Assembly: GCA_030616565.1 (NCBI GenBank)
Contig: JAUWXC010000017.1
Span: 1 to 10,142 of the forward strand
From: Methanocellales archaeon
GTDB lineage: Archaea > Halobacteriota > UBA148 > JAUWXC01
Direction: 5' to 3'
DNA length: 10,142 nucleotides
Position 1 is the stretch's first letter. Every line of letters begins with the position of its first letter. A model generated the notes under the pieces. The model was not told the DNA's origin. It ran no database searches and was given only the letters and a program-made list of their open reading frames with translations. Both the position numbers and the translations under genes were made by a program. Positions 1 through 5,103 of the stretch are shown here, in pieces.

Positions 1-887
1 ACCTTCACTGGGCCGGGCACGTTGAGGGTGTCCATGAGAGACAGTGCTCCAACCTTCTTGCACTCTTCCATGAACTTCTCCATGGTTTTCAATGGAGCAA
101 GGCCTGAAAATCCTACCACGTCAGCGGTGGCGTCTCCAGCCATCCTCGCCTCCAGATTTCCCGTGTCCAAGGTCTTCAAGTCTGCAATGACGACAGATTC
201 TGGCCTTAGCTGGTGAATCTTCTGCACAACCTCTACGCCGTATCTTTTTATCAGCGGCGTCCCTGCCTCAATTATTATGGCATCGGTCCTCGGCAGGGCC
301 CTAATTACGCCCTCAACCCTCCTCCAATCCGGGATGTCGAGGGCAACCTCCAAATATGGAGGCTTCTTCAAGTTATTTATCCTAAATCCTATCATTGCAT
401 GCATAGCTTTATCCTTCTCCTCTAAAACTTTATCTATATCTGGGAATTTTTCTATAGCCCGTTTTATGGCAAGCTTTGTGGCCCCATAGTTATATCTATA
501 AATCCTCTGGTAGTCTTTTCCACGAGGGTGTATGAACACAGAGACTATAATCGCCATATCTTCAACTTCTTCCTTGGGTATAATTCCCTCCTCCACTGCG
601 TCGGCAACTGCCTTTGCCACAGCGCTTTGCGCTGGCCCAAATGTCTTCTCGGCGTCTTCCAGATTTCTTATGGTTACCTTAGGCACTATTAGCGTCGCTG
701 GCTTGACGGGTAGATTGGGGCTTACCACCGCCAAAATAGGCGTGTGCCCCTGTCTGGGCTGGGCCATGGAATTGGCAAATGCCTGACTCATTGCGCCATT
801 TTTACTGCCTATTATTAAGTCTATATGAGCGATTTCCGGCTCCTCTCCAACAAGGGCCTCTCCCACTAGAAATCCGTTGTCAGTCAT
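1..887 (-). CDS. fae-hps: Bifunctional formaldehyde-activating enzyme / 3-hexulose-6-phosphate synthase (Fae-Hps), C-terminus cut off by window edge
   Basis: The N-terminal half (about residues 1-165) is formaldehyde-activating enzyme, which condenses formaldehyde with tetrahydromethanopterin. It carries the motif [12 protein letters not shown] with His21 at the catalytic histidine position, then [21 protein letters not shown] and FGPAQ. From about residue 175 the chain is 3-hexulose-6-phosphate synthase of the OMP-decarboxylase superfamily: [14 protein letters not shown] (208-214) and the metal/substrate motif DLKTLD (236-241). The fused enzyme is typical of archaea without an oxidative pentose-phosphate pathway. 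There Hps works in reverse, splitting hexulose 6-phosphate into ribulose 5-phosphate and formaldehyde, and Fae traps the formaldehyde. 295 residues are present; the family is about 390-400, so about 100 C-terminal residues lie outside. I chose ATG 887 because it overlaps the stop of the upstream gene by 8 nt (ATGACTGA). An in-frame ATG at 908 is possible. rpiA, the next step, is 1.1 kb away. Confidence 0.95.
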   Translation of the reverse strand, partial: MTDNGFLVGEALVGEEPEIAHIDLIIGSKNGAMSQAFANSMAQPRQGHTPILAVVSPNLPVKPATLIVPKVTIRNLEDAEKTFGPAQSAVAKAVADAVEEGIIPKEEVEDMAIIVSVFIHPRGKDYQRIYRYNYGATKLAIKRAIEKFPDIDKVLEEKDKAMHAMIGFRINNLKKPPYLEVALDIPDWRRVEGVIRALPRTDAIIIEAGTPLIKRYGVEVVQKIHQLRPESVVIADLKTLDTGNLEARMAGDATADVVGFSGLAPLKTMEKFMEECKKVGALSLMDTLNVPGPVK

Positions 888-1185
888 AATGGTCCACTCG
901 ATACTCATAATCCTTGTTTATAGCAAATTCGACAAGCTCGCTTTTCCCGTGCCATATCCTTATATGGATAAATCCGGCTCTATCATCCAAGCCCATGATC
1001 TCCCTTACAAAAGTAGGAAAATCAGGCGGGATGGTTTTTTTATTTCTGATAAGGTAATCCAGATAATCCTTGAGGACCATTATCCTACCTTCTTTACCCT
1101 TCTCTTTCATTTTTAATTTCAGTTTTTTATGAAATACACTTTCCTGTTCGTCAAGCTCAGCACTCTTATCCAAATTAATCACCAT
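880..1185 (-). CDS. Conserved-looking hypothetical protein, coupled to fae-hps (101 aa)
   Basis: I do not recognise the family. The 101-residue product is charged and probably cytosolic: a Lys/Glu-rich helical stretch (about residues 8-35, with HKKLKLKMKEKGKEG), a central part (MVLKDYLDYLIRNKKTIPPDFP) and a beta-like C-terminus (GFIHIRIWHGKSELVEFAI). There is no signal peptide, membrane segment or cysteine cluster. The start at 1185 is supported by a TATA box (TTTATAACTT, 1220-1211) about 26-30 nt upstream, which implies an almost leaderless mRNA. An internal ATG at 1080 with an upstream GGTAGG would give a 66-aa version. Reading further upstream would run into the tRNA gene, so longer starts are unlikely. 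The stop overlaps the fae-hps start by 8 nt, so the two are almost certainly co-transcribed and translationally coupled, hinting at a role in formaldehyde or pentose metabolism or its control. That role is inference only. Confidence 0.7.
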   Translation of the reverse strand: MVINLDKSAELDEQESVFHKKLKLKMKEKGKEGRIMVLKDYLDYLIRNKKTIPPDFPTFVREIMGLDDRAGFIHIRIWHGKSELVEFAINKDYEYRVDHYD

Positions 1186-1210
1186 TTTCGCATAGATATT
1201 AACAAGGGAT

Positions 1211-1220
1211 AAGTTATAAA
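1211..1220 (-). promoter_or_regulatory. TATA box for the orf101/fae-hps operon
   Basis: TTTATAACTT on the minus strand is centred near 1216. An archaeal start about 26 nt downstream would fall near 1190, five bases before the ATG at 1185. It lies between the tRNA 3' end (1244) and the gene, so the operon probably has its own promoter and does not depend on tRNA transcription. Confidence 0.5.
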
Positions 1221-1243
1221 AGACCATCGTTTTTGTAGAAAAA

Positions 1244-1475
1244 TGCCGGGAGCGCGATTCGAACGCGCGATCTTCAGATCTCTCACACAACCCTCAAAAG
1301 GGTTGATCGTTTCAACGACCCACCTCACTTCGTTCGATGGATCATATAGACGCGTATTTTGATCAACCTTATCTTCTGCTTGCGCAGAAGGAAGGTGTTT
1401 CTGCGAAGCAGAAACCACCTTTTTTTAAAAGGTTGGTTATGAGTCTGACGCCTTAACCTCCTAGGCCATCCCGGC
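1244..1475 (-). tRNA. tRNA-Met(CAT), probably elongator, interrupted by a 158-nt intron
   Basis: Exon 1 is 1475-1438 and exon 2 is 1279-1244. The acceptor stem pairs GCCGGGA with TCCCGGC, followed by discriminator A73; CCA is not encoded. The D-stem is GCCT/AGGC with loop AGGAGGTTA (G18G19, A14 and A21 present). The anticodon stem is TCAGA/TCTGA with loop CTCATAA, giving anticodon CAT. The variable loop is AGATC, and the T-arm is GCGCG TTCGAAT CGCGC. A G1:C72 pair and the absence of three G:C pairs in the anticodon stem argue against initiator tRNA. Elongator Met is most likely, because that tRNA often carries a 37/38 intron in euryarchaea. A tRNA-Ile2 with modified C34 cannot be excluded. 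A TATA-like box lies about 20 nt upstream. Confidence 0.88.
1280..1437 (-). other. Archaeal tRNA intron (position 37/38), highly structured, 158 nt
   Basis: The junction fits the bulge-helix-bulge logic of the archaeal splicing endonuclease. After the anticodon stem, a 3-nt bulge AGA (3' strand) and a 3-nt bulge TAA (5' strand) flank a 4-bp helix CTCA/TGAG. The next helix, CAACC/GGTTG, is slightly offset, so the motif is relaxed on the intron side. Inside the intron I see four hairpins. AAGGT-g-GTTTCTGC pairs with GCAGAAACACCTT (13 bp, one bulged G, 3-nt loop). CTTCTGC/GCAGAAG is closed by a GCAA tetraloop. GGTTGATC (1368-1361) pairs with GATCAACC (1308-1301) and encloses AACGA/TCGTT. CAACCC/GGGTTG at the 3' end competes with the helices sharing CAACC/GGTTG. 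No box C (RTGATGA) and box D pair is visible, and it is too short for a homing endonuclease. Confidence 0.8.
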
Positions 1476-1490
1476 TGTTCTTGTTAATCA

Positions 1491-1500
1491 CCATAAAATG
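1491..1500 (-). promoter_or_regulatory. TATA-like box for tRNA-Met
   Basis: CATTTTATGG on the minus strand is centred about 20 nt upstream of the first base of the mature tRNA (1475). The position suits a short 5' leader or direct initiation. Confidence 0.4.
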
Positions 1501-1530
1501 ACATAACGGTTGTGGTAAAAGACATTTCGC

Positions 1531-1544
1531 CGAAAGATTTATAG
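1531..1544 (+). promoter_or_regulatory. BRE/TATA promoter element of the winged-helix regulator gene
   Basis: CGAAAG followed by TTTATAG resembles a purine-rich TFB recognition element plus TATA box. A transcription start about 26 nt downstream (near 1567) would leave a short leader that still contains the ribosome binding site GGTGA at 1575-1579. Confidence 0.5.
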
Positions 1545-1584
1545 AACACGAGATATATTTTAATTTAAGATAAAGGTGAAAAAG

Positions 1585-1977
1585 ATGAAAGAACGACCAG
1601 TGGTGGTACTGGATGAACAGGATGATGAGTTCGCGCGAATCCTCATGGACATAGAGCTGAAGAGGAATGCTGCGAGAACGCTTGTTTATCTGGCAAACGT
1701 AAATGAGGCCACATCCAGGCACATAGAATTGGGTGCAGATCTTAGGCAACCAGAAGTGAGTACTGCGATGCGAAAGCTCATGGAGGAGAACTGGGTCGAG
1801 GTGCGCGAGATCAAGAAAGAGGGCAAAGGCAGGCCCGTAAAGTGTTATAGATTGGCGGTTCCAATTCAAGATATAGTCAGCAAACTTGAAAGGGCGAAAC
1901 AGGAGCAGGTGACGAGAGACCTAGAGAGCATTCAGAAACTGAGAGAACTGGGCAACCAAAACATATCCAAAATTTAA
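1585..1977 (+). CDS. Winged-helix transcriptional regulator, ArsR/MarR-like (COG3355-like)
   Basis: A 130-residue cytosolic DNA-binding protein. Residues 27-95 form a winged helix-turn-helix: a helix with KRNAARTLVYLA, then TSRHIELGADL, the recognition helix QPEVSTAMRKLMEENWVEV, and a wing with EIKKEGKGRPVKCYRL. The C-terminal 35 residues (DIVSKLERAKQEQVTRDLESIQKL) look like a dimerisation helix. This layout fits the small predicted archaeal regulators of the COG3355 type. There is no metal-binding cysteine cluster, so nothing indicates metal sensing. I chose ATG 1585 because GGTGA sits five bases before it; a GTG at 1576 overlapping that site is the longer alternative. The stop codon overlaps that of the convergent rpiA by 2-4 bp. 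Its target is not apparent; the operons nearby for formaldehyde and ribose metabolism are candidates by position only. Confidence 0.82.
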   Translation: MKERPVVVLDEQDDEFARILMDIELKRNAARTLVYLANVNEATSRHIELGADLRQPEVSTAMRKLMEENWVEVREIKKEGKGRPVKCYRLAVPIQDIVSKLERAKQEQVTRDLESIQKLRELGNQNISKI

Positions 1978-2678
1978 CTGATTTTTCTTTTCAGAACGTT
2001 CACTCCAGCCTTTCGTCCCACATGCACCTCGTCGATGTTTGTAAAAATGCCATGCTCGACTACACCGGGGATGATGGAGATGGTTTCGCTAAGTTTTAGC
2101 GGATCGATTATCTTACCGAAGTCCACATCGATGATGAAGTTGTCATTATCCGTTATCGCCGGATCATCTTTTTTCTGGGCCAATCTCAACTGAGGTTTGC
2201 CGCCCAGCCCCTTCACCTGCTTCTCTACAAATTTCCAGGCACATGGCAGTACTTCCAATGGAACAGGATGATTTAACACATCCACCAACTTACTCTCCTC
2301 AATGGCAACCACAAACCGCTTTGCAGAGCATGCCACGACCTTCTCGCGCGTGTGCGCCCCCCCTCCTCCTTTGATCGCATTTAACTTAGAATCAACCTGA
2401 TCTGCTCCATCTATCGCCAGATCGGGCGAAGTATGTTCCAACAGTGACGTTAGTGGTATTCCTTCTTCTGTCGCCAACATTTCAGTCCCGTGAGAGGTGG
2501 GAACCGCAAGAATGTCCAGACCATCCCTAACAAGTTCACCCAGTCGCCTGATCGTATATGCCATGGTAGTACCCGTTCCCAGACCGATGACCATTCCGTC
2601 CCTGACCAACGCTGCCAGGGATTCTCCTGCCATTCTTTTTTCCCTGTCGGACATCGCACTAAGATTGATGTTTGCCAT
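1974..2678 (-). CDS. rpiA: Ribose-5-phosphate isomerase A
   Basis: Interconverts ribulose 5-phosphate and ribose 5-phosphate in the cytosol. All signature motifs are present: the phosphate loop GLGTGTT (32-38), SHGTEMLA (62-69), the catalytic DGADQVD (90-96, with Asp90 and Asp93), KGGGGAHTREKVVA (103-116, with Lys103 and Glu112 matching E. coli Lys94 and Glu103), and a C-terminal PGVVEHGIF. The length, 234 residues, is normal for the family. I chose ATG 2678 because the preceding in-frame ATG (2693) adds only five residues, and because an AT box at 2703-2710 lies about 28 nt upstream with no Shine-Dalgarno sequence, the usual picture of a leaderless archaeal mRNA. Together with Fae-Hps nearby it completes ribose 5-phosphate synthesis by the reverse ribulose-monophosphate route. 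It converges on the regulator gene and is divergent from the flavodoxin gene. Confidence 0.96.
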   Translation of the reverse strand: MANINLSAMSDREKRMAGESLAALVRDGMVIGLGTGTTMAYTIRRLGELVRDGLDILAVPTSHGTEMLATEEGIPLTSLLEHTSPDLAIDGADQVDSKLNAIKGGGGAHTREKVVACSAKRFVVAIEESKLVDVLNHPVPLEVLPCAWKFVEKQVKGLGGKPQLRLAQKKDDPAITDNDNFIIDVDFGKIIDPLKLSETISIIPGVVEHGIFTNIDEVHVGRKAGVNVLKRKIS

Positions 2679-2702
2679 ATAAAAAACTTGCATAACAAAA
2701 AG

Positions 2703-2710
2703 ATTTTATT
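2703..2710. promoter_or_regulatory. TATA-like box between divergent rpiA and flavodoxin genes
   Basis: ATTTTATT (AATAAAAT on the minus strand) is the clearest AT box in the 60-bp divergent spacer. It lies about 28 nt from the rpiA ATG and about 32 nt from the flavodoxin ATG, so it could serve either or both directions. A second AT-rich run, catataaaaaac (2676-2686), overlaps the rpiA start. Confidence 0.4.
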
Positions 2711-2738
2711 GACGTAACCAATGTGTTATGGGGTGACC

Positions 2739-3221
2739 ATGACAAAAATACTCGTAACATACTACTCCAGAACGGGGAACACCGAAGAGCTCGCAAAGGC
2801 TGTAGCAGAGGGTGCAAAGGATGCCGGCGGGAATGTCACGCTGAAGAAAGTGGATGAAGTGAGCGTGGAAGAGTTGCCAACCTATGACGGCATCATCATC
2901 GGCTCACCGGTGTACTTCGGCGGCATGGCGGCTGATGTGAAAAGGCTCATCGACGAGTCGATAGGCGTCAGAAGGAAACTGGAAAATAAGGTCGGCGCAG
3001 CATTCGTAACCTCCAGACACAGGACGGGTGGAAAGGAAACGACGTTACTGTCCATTCTGGAGGCGATGCTGGTGCATGGAATGGTCGTCATCGGCGATCC
3101 GATGGAAACGGGAGGGCACTACGGCGCAGCCGGCGCAGATGAACAGGGCAGGAAAGAGGCATATGGTCTCGGGGAGCGAATAGTAAAAATCGCCGAGAGG
3201 TTAAGTGTGAGTAAATCTTAA
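2739..3221 (+). CDS. Flavodoxin-family protein (WrbA/NAD(P)H:quinone-oxidoreductase-like)
   Basis: A 160-residue cytosolic FMN protein. The N-terminal KILVTYYSRTGNTEELA (3-19) has the flavodoxin phosphate loop S-R-T-G-N-T. GIIIGSPVYFGGMAADVK (51-68) is the WrbA-type flavin-contacting loop, and GDPMETGGHYGAAG (119-132) matches the third flavin-binding region of this family. It is shorter than WrbA (about 200 residues). The exact partner (quinone, ferredoxin or another acceptor) cannot be read from the sequence. A role in electron transfer or oxidative-stress protection is the usual one for the family. I chose ATG 2739 because GGGGTGA sits directly upstream (2730-2736); the in-frame ATG at 2721 lies before that site. 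It is divergent from rpiA. A TATA-like sequence overlapping its stop codon probably serves the downstream hairpin. Confidence 0.88.
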   Translation: MTKILVTYYSRTGNTEELAKAVAEGAKDAGGNVTLKKVDEVSVEELPTYDGIIIGSPVYFGGMAADVKRLIDESIGVRRKLENKVGAAFVTSRHRTGGKETTLLSILEAMLVHGMVVIGDPMETGGHYGAAGADEQGRKEAYGLGERIVKIAERLSVSKS

Positions 3222-3225
3222 ATAC
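3216..3225 (+). promoter_or_regulatory. TATA-like box ahead of the 3242 hairpin
   Basis: ATCTTAAATAC overlaps the flavodoxin stop codon. Its centre is about 25 nt upstream of the first paired base of the hairpin, the spacing expected for an independent transcript starting there. The match is only moderate. Confidence 0.3.
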
Positions 3226-3241
3226 AAGTTAGCCAGATTAC

Positions 3242-3311
3242 GGTTGGGAGTGAGTTTAGGCGTCCCATCCCCTCTAGAAAAAAGCCTAGATTCGCTCCTC
3301 ACCTAATTTTT
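3242..3311 (+). ncRNA. Candidate structured small RNA or 3'-end hairpin
   Basis: Bases 3242-3261 can pair with 3284-3303 over 20 positions: 19 pairs, four of them G.U, with a single T.C mismatch near the base. The 22-nt loop is 3262-3283, and the element ends in a T run (ATTTTT, 3306-3311). The G.U pairs become A.C mismatches on the other strand, so the fold points to an RNA made from the plus strand. A competing pairing, TGGGA (3245-3249) with TCCCA (3263-3267), could open the lower stem. The element sits alone in a 174-bp gene-free gap (3222-3395). I recognise no Rfam family. It may be a small RNA with its own promoter, or the structured 3' end of the flavodoxin mRNA. Confidence 0.45.
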
Positions 3312-3395
3312 GTGCATTTCCCAGTTCGCCACCTGGGATATGTTAGAAACGTTTAAGCATCATTTTATCGTACTGTATGAATCTGGAGGATTACA

Positions 3396-3566
3396 ATGGG
3401 CAAATCAAAAAAAGCAGAGAGTTGCATATCTTGCGGTGTTAGGCTTGTAGAACCTGGGTTCGTCAGGTTTCCATGTCCTAATTGTGGAGAGGAAATAGGA
3501 AGATGCGTAAAATGCCGAAAACAGAGTAACCCATATAGGTGCAAGTGTGGGTTTGTTGGACCGTGA
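3396..3566 (+). CDS. Four-knuckle zinc-finger microprotein, HVO_2753 type (56 aa)
   Basis: A 56-residue protein with four cysteine knuckles: CISCG (10-14), CPNCG (27-31), CVKC (37-40) and CKCG (49-52), making two zinc-binding units. The tract [15 protein letters not shown] and the ending CGFVGP match the archaeal HVO_2753-like zinc-finger family, which in haloarchaea is also encoded next to aEF-1beta. In Haloferax such microproteins have been linked to swarming and biofilm formation; the molecular partner is unknown and could be an RNA or protein of the translation machinery. The start ATG 3396 follows a strong GGAGG (3385-3389). The last knuckle is C-x-C, where C-x-x-C is usual. The stop lies 10 nt before aEF-1beta, and its GTGAGGT carries that gene's ribosome binding site, so the two form an operon. 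A weak TATA-like TTTAAGC lies at 3352-3358. Confidence 0.85.
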   Translation: MGKSKKAESCISCGVRLVEPGFVRFPCPNCGEEIGRCVKCRKQSNPYRCKCGFVGP

Positions 3567-3576
3567 GGTAACGCCT

Positions 3577-3840
3577 ATGGGAGTTATAGTTAAAATCAGG
3601 ATAATGCCATCAAGTCCAGATACTGACCTAGAGAAGCTTAAGGAAAATATCAAAGCAGTAGTGCCAAAAGATGCAAAGTTATGCGAGATGGGGGAGGAGC
3701 CGATAGCATTTGGTTTGAAGGCGATAATAGCAGTGGTCACCGTTGGAGATGTAGAGGGTGGAACTGAAAGGGTAGAAGAGGCGTTTACCAAGGTCGAAGG
3801 TGTGGAGGGCGTGCAGGTTATAAGTTTAGATCGCATATAA
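3577..3840 (+). CDS. ef1B: Translation elongation factor aEF-1beta
   Basis: An 87-residue protein matching the complete archaeal EF-1beta, the guanine-nucleotide exchange factor that recharges aEF-1alpha with GTP during translation. Recognisable parts are the N-terminal strand [19 protein letters not shown], then [16 protein letters not shown] (the conserved core around F-G-L-K-A) and the C-terminal [15 protein letters not shown]. The family is normally about 85-90 residues. I chose ATG 3577 because the Shine-Dalgarno GAGGT (3565-3569) lies 7 nt upstream, overlapping the stop of the zinc-finger gene, and because the conserved domain begins exactly there; a longer reading from 3547 would overlap the upstream gene. 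It is the second gene of the zinc-finger/aEF-1beta operon. Its last 20 nt contain the TATA box of the following tRNA. Confidence 0.95.
   Translation: MGVIVKIRIMPSSPDTDLEKLKENIKAVVPKDAKLCEMGEEPIAFGLKAIIAVVTVGDVEGGTERVEEAFTKVEGVEGVQVISLDRI
3818..3825 (+). promoter_or_regulatory. TATA box for tRNA-Ala inside the aEF-1beta gene
   Basis: TTATAAGT is centred 26 nt upstream of the first base of tRNA-Ala (3847), the canonical archaeal distance. The tRNA therefore can be transcribed independently of the operon in which it is embedded. Confidence 0.5.
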
Positions 3841-3846
3841 TCCCGT

Positions 3847-3918
3847 GGGCTCGTAGATCAGTGGTAGATCGCCGTCTTCGCAAGGCGGAGGCCGCGGGTT
3901 CGAGTCCCGCCGAGTCCA
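3847..3918 (+). tRNA. tRNA-Ala(CGC)
   Basis: A 72-nt cloverleaf: acceptor GGGCTCG/CGAGTCC with the alanine identity pair G3:U70 and A73, D-stem GATC/GATC with loop AGTGGTA, anticodon stem CCGTC/GGCGG with loop TTCGCAA (anticodon CGC), variable loop AGGCC, T-arm GCGGG TTCGAGT CCCGC. There is no intron, and CCA is not encoded. It starts 6 nt after the aEF-1beta stop and ends 3 nt before the ATG of the transporter gene, so its processing would also cut those mRNAs. Confidence 0.97.
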
Positions 3919-3921
3919 TTG

Positions 3922-4830
3922 ATGAAGAGAATTTTGAAGAATTCTAGTATCATTTTCATATTCGCCGCCGCGCTTGCCTTTGTCCATCCAGACCTAGCTG
4001 AACTCTTAGAGCCGTGTCTTATCCCTGCGATCATCGTCCTCATGACGTTCTCCCTAACTGAGATCGAACTGCGGGAATTGGACGTGAGGACAAATCTGAA
4101 ACCAATACTCGCAGCTCTTGGTTTGAACTACATATTTCTCTCTGGTCTTACCTTGGTGGGAGCGGTCCTCCTGCTCAAAGACGCCTCCTTGTGGAGGGGG
4201 TTCATCGTGATGGTCGCCACGCCACCAGCAGTGGGAATCGTCGCGCTCAGCACGCTGTTAAAGGGAGACACCAAGTTTGCATTGGTGGCAAATACATCGA
4301 TCTACGCATTGTCCATCCTTTTAATGCCAGTTATTCTTCTTTTGTTCTTGGGGAACACGATAAACCCCCTTGAGATACTAAAAATTTTGTTAGAACTGAT
4401 AGTGCTACCCTTGATCCTCTCAAGGGCGATCGTCCGAATTCCACGTTACGAGCAACTGAAGGAGGATAAAGACATACTCATCAATCTCGGATTTTTCGTG
4501 GTGATATATGTGATCATAGGTCTTAATCACGACGTGCTATTGAGCGAGTATGGTCTGTTGATACCCGTGTCCATAATAGGGATCATAAGGACCTTTTTTG
4601 CGTGCACAGTAGTGTTCGGTCTTGGCAGGGCGCTCAACATACCCTCGGATAGAAACATCACCTACGCCCTATTTGGCTCGTATAAAAATCTTGGTCTTAC
4701 TGCAACAATTGCATTGCTCCTTTTCGGAACGAGAGCGACTATCCCGTCAGCGGTTTGCATTCTATTCGAGGTGTTGATGTTCCCATATCTTTCAATGCTG
4801 ACAAAACGTCAGCGATTGACCCTGTCATAA
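3922..4830 (+). CDS. BASS-family (bile acid:sodium symporter-like) membrane transporter
   Basis: A 302-residue, very hydrophobic membrane protein with about nine or ten transmembrane segments, the usual size of the bile acid:sodium symporter / arsenite-permease-like superfamily. Segments are visible at roughly residues 8-24, 31-45, 62-85 (LGLNYIFLSGLTLVGAVLLL), 95-113, 122-146, 155-170, 188-203, 214-236, 252-268 and 274-292. Family-like features are VATPPAVGIVALSTLLKGDTKFAL in the middle and, near the end, GSYKNLGLTATIALLLFGTRATIPS, resembling the crossover region where sodium and substrate bind. The substrate is unknown; organic acids are typical. ATG 3922 begins only three bases after tRNA-Ala with no ribosome binding site, so its mRNA is probably leaderless, perhaps generated by tRNA 3' processing. 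Its 3' end overlaps the convergent DUF504 gene by 22 bp. Confidence 0.85.
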   Translation: MKRILKNSSIIFIFAAALAFVHPDLAELLEPCLIPAIIVLMTFSLTEIELRELDVRTNLKPILAALGLNYIFLSGLTLVGAVLLLKDASLWRGFIVMVATPPAVGIVALSTLLKGDTKFALVANTSIYALSILLMPVILLLFLGNTINPLEILKILLELIVLPLILSRAIVRIPRYEQLKEDKDILINLGFFVVIYVIIGLNHDVLLSEYGLLIPVSIIGIIRTFFACTVVFGLGRALNIPSDRNITYALFGSYKNLGLTATIALLLFGTRATIPSAVCILFEVLMFPYLSMLTKRQRLTLS

Positions 4831-5063
4831 AAGACTTTTTCCTCGTATGTGATTCTAAAAATCCTGTGATATGGAATCATGGTACCCTCGCGCAAGATGA
4901 AAAAGGAAGATGCGATCTTTTCTATCTCATCGCCTCTAACGACCTTCGTGTCGTTCGGTGCCCCCCTATGAACGTAAAATACCTCGCATCTGGATACGTC
5001 AAGCCCCCTCCACTTGATCTCATTCAGGATATCCCGCGGATTTCTCGATGTTATCTTTGGCAT
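4809..5063 (-). CDS. MJ1316/DUF504 (UPF0248) domain protein
   Basis: An 84-residue protein made only of the MJ1316 domain (DUF504/UPF0248), which in larger proteins has been proposed to recognise cyclic or phosphorylated RNA ends in RNA repair and processing. Characteristic stretches are ILNEIKW (12-18), FYVHRGAPNDTKVVRGDEIEK (29-49), SFFIL (53-57) and GTMIPYHRIFRI (60-71). The family is about 80 residues, so it is complete. ATG 5063 has no Shine-Dalgarno sequence, but CTATATAG at 5084-5091 is centred about 25 nt upstream, so the mRNA is probably leaderless. It converges on and overlaps the 3' end of the transporter gene by 22 bp, making antisense interaction of the two mRNAs possible. The biochemical function in archaea is inferred from domain comparisons, not shown here. 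Confidence 0.9.
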   Translation of the reverse strand: MPKITSRNPRDILNEIKWRGLDVSRCEVFYVHRGAPNDTKVVRGDEIEKIASSFFILREGTMIPYHRIFRITYEEKVFYDRVNR

Positions 5064-5083
5064 ATGTGTTAGTATTATGGTGG

Positions 5084-5091
5084 CTATATAG
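5084..5091 (-). promoter_or_regulatory. TATA box of the MJ1316/DUF504 gene
   Basis: A palindromic CTATATAG is centred about 25 nt upstream of ATG 5063, predicting transcription that starts at or next to the start codon. Confidence 0.5.
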
Positions 5092-5103
5092 AGGATTGTA
5101 TAT

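Noticed and set aside
1-880. Several open frames of 60-85 codons on the plus strand
   Set aside because: They lie opposite the strongly supported fae-hps reading frame, lack family signals and start sites, and are shadows.
1186-1290. Longer N-terminus for the 101-aa protein, starting at 1290
   Set aside because: It would read through tRNA exon 2 and part of the intron and overlap the TATA box at 1211-1220; the ATG at 1185 fits the promoter spacing.
1280-1437. C/D-box guide RNA hidden in the tRNA intron
   Set aside because: No RTGATGA and CTGA pair with suitable spacing could be found.
1244-1475. Class II (Ser/Leu) tRNA reading because of the D-arm and the GATC-TGAA-GATC sequence in exon 2
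   Set aside because: GATC-TGAA-GATC overlaps the TCTGA anticodon-stem strand. With CAT in the loop and a 5-nt variable loop, every stem of a class I tRNA pairs fully.
1453-1869. 138-codon minus-strand frame opposite the winged-helix gene
   Set aside because: The translation is low-complexity with no domain signal and overlaps tRNA exon 1; the plus-strand gene has promoter, ribosome binding site and a clear winged-helix fold.
3405-3836. 143-codon minus-strand frame
   Set aside because: Antisense shadow of the zinc-finger and aEF-1beta genes, Ser/Thr-rich with no family resemblance.
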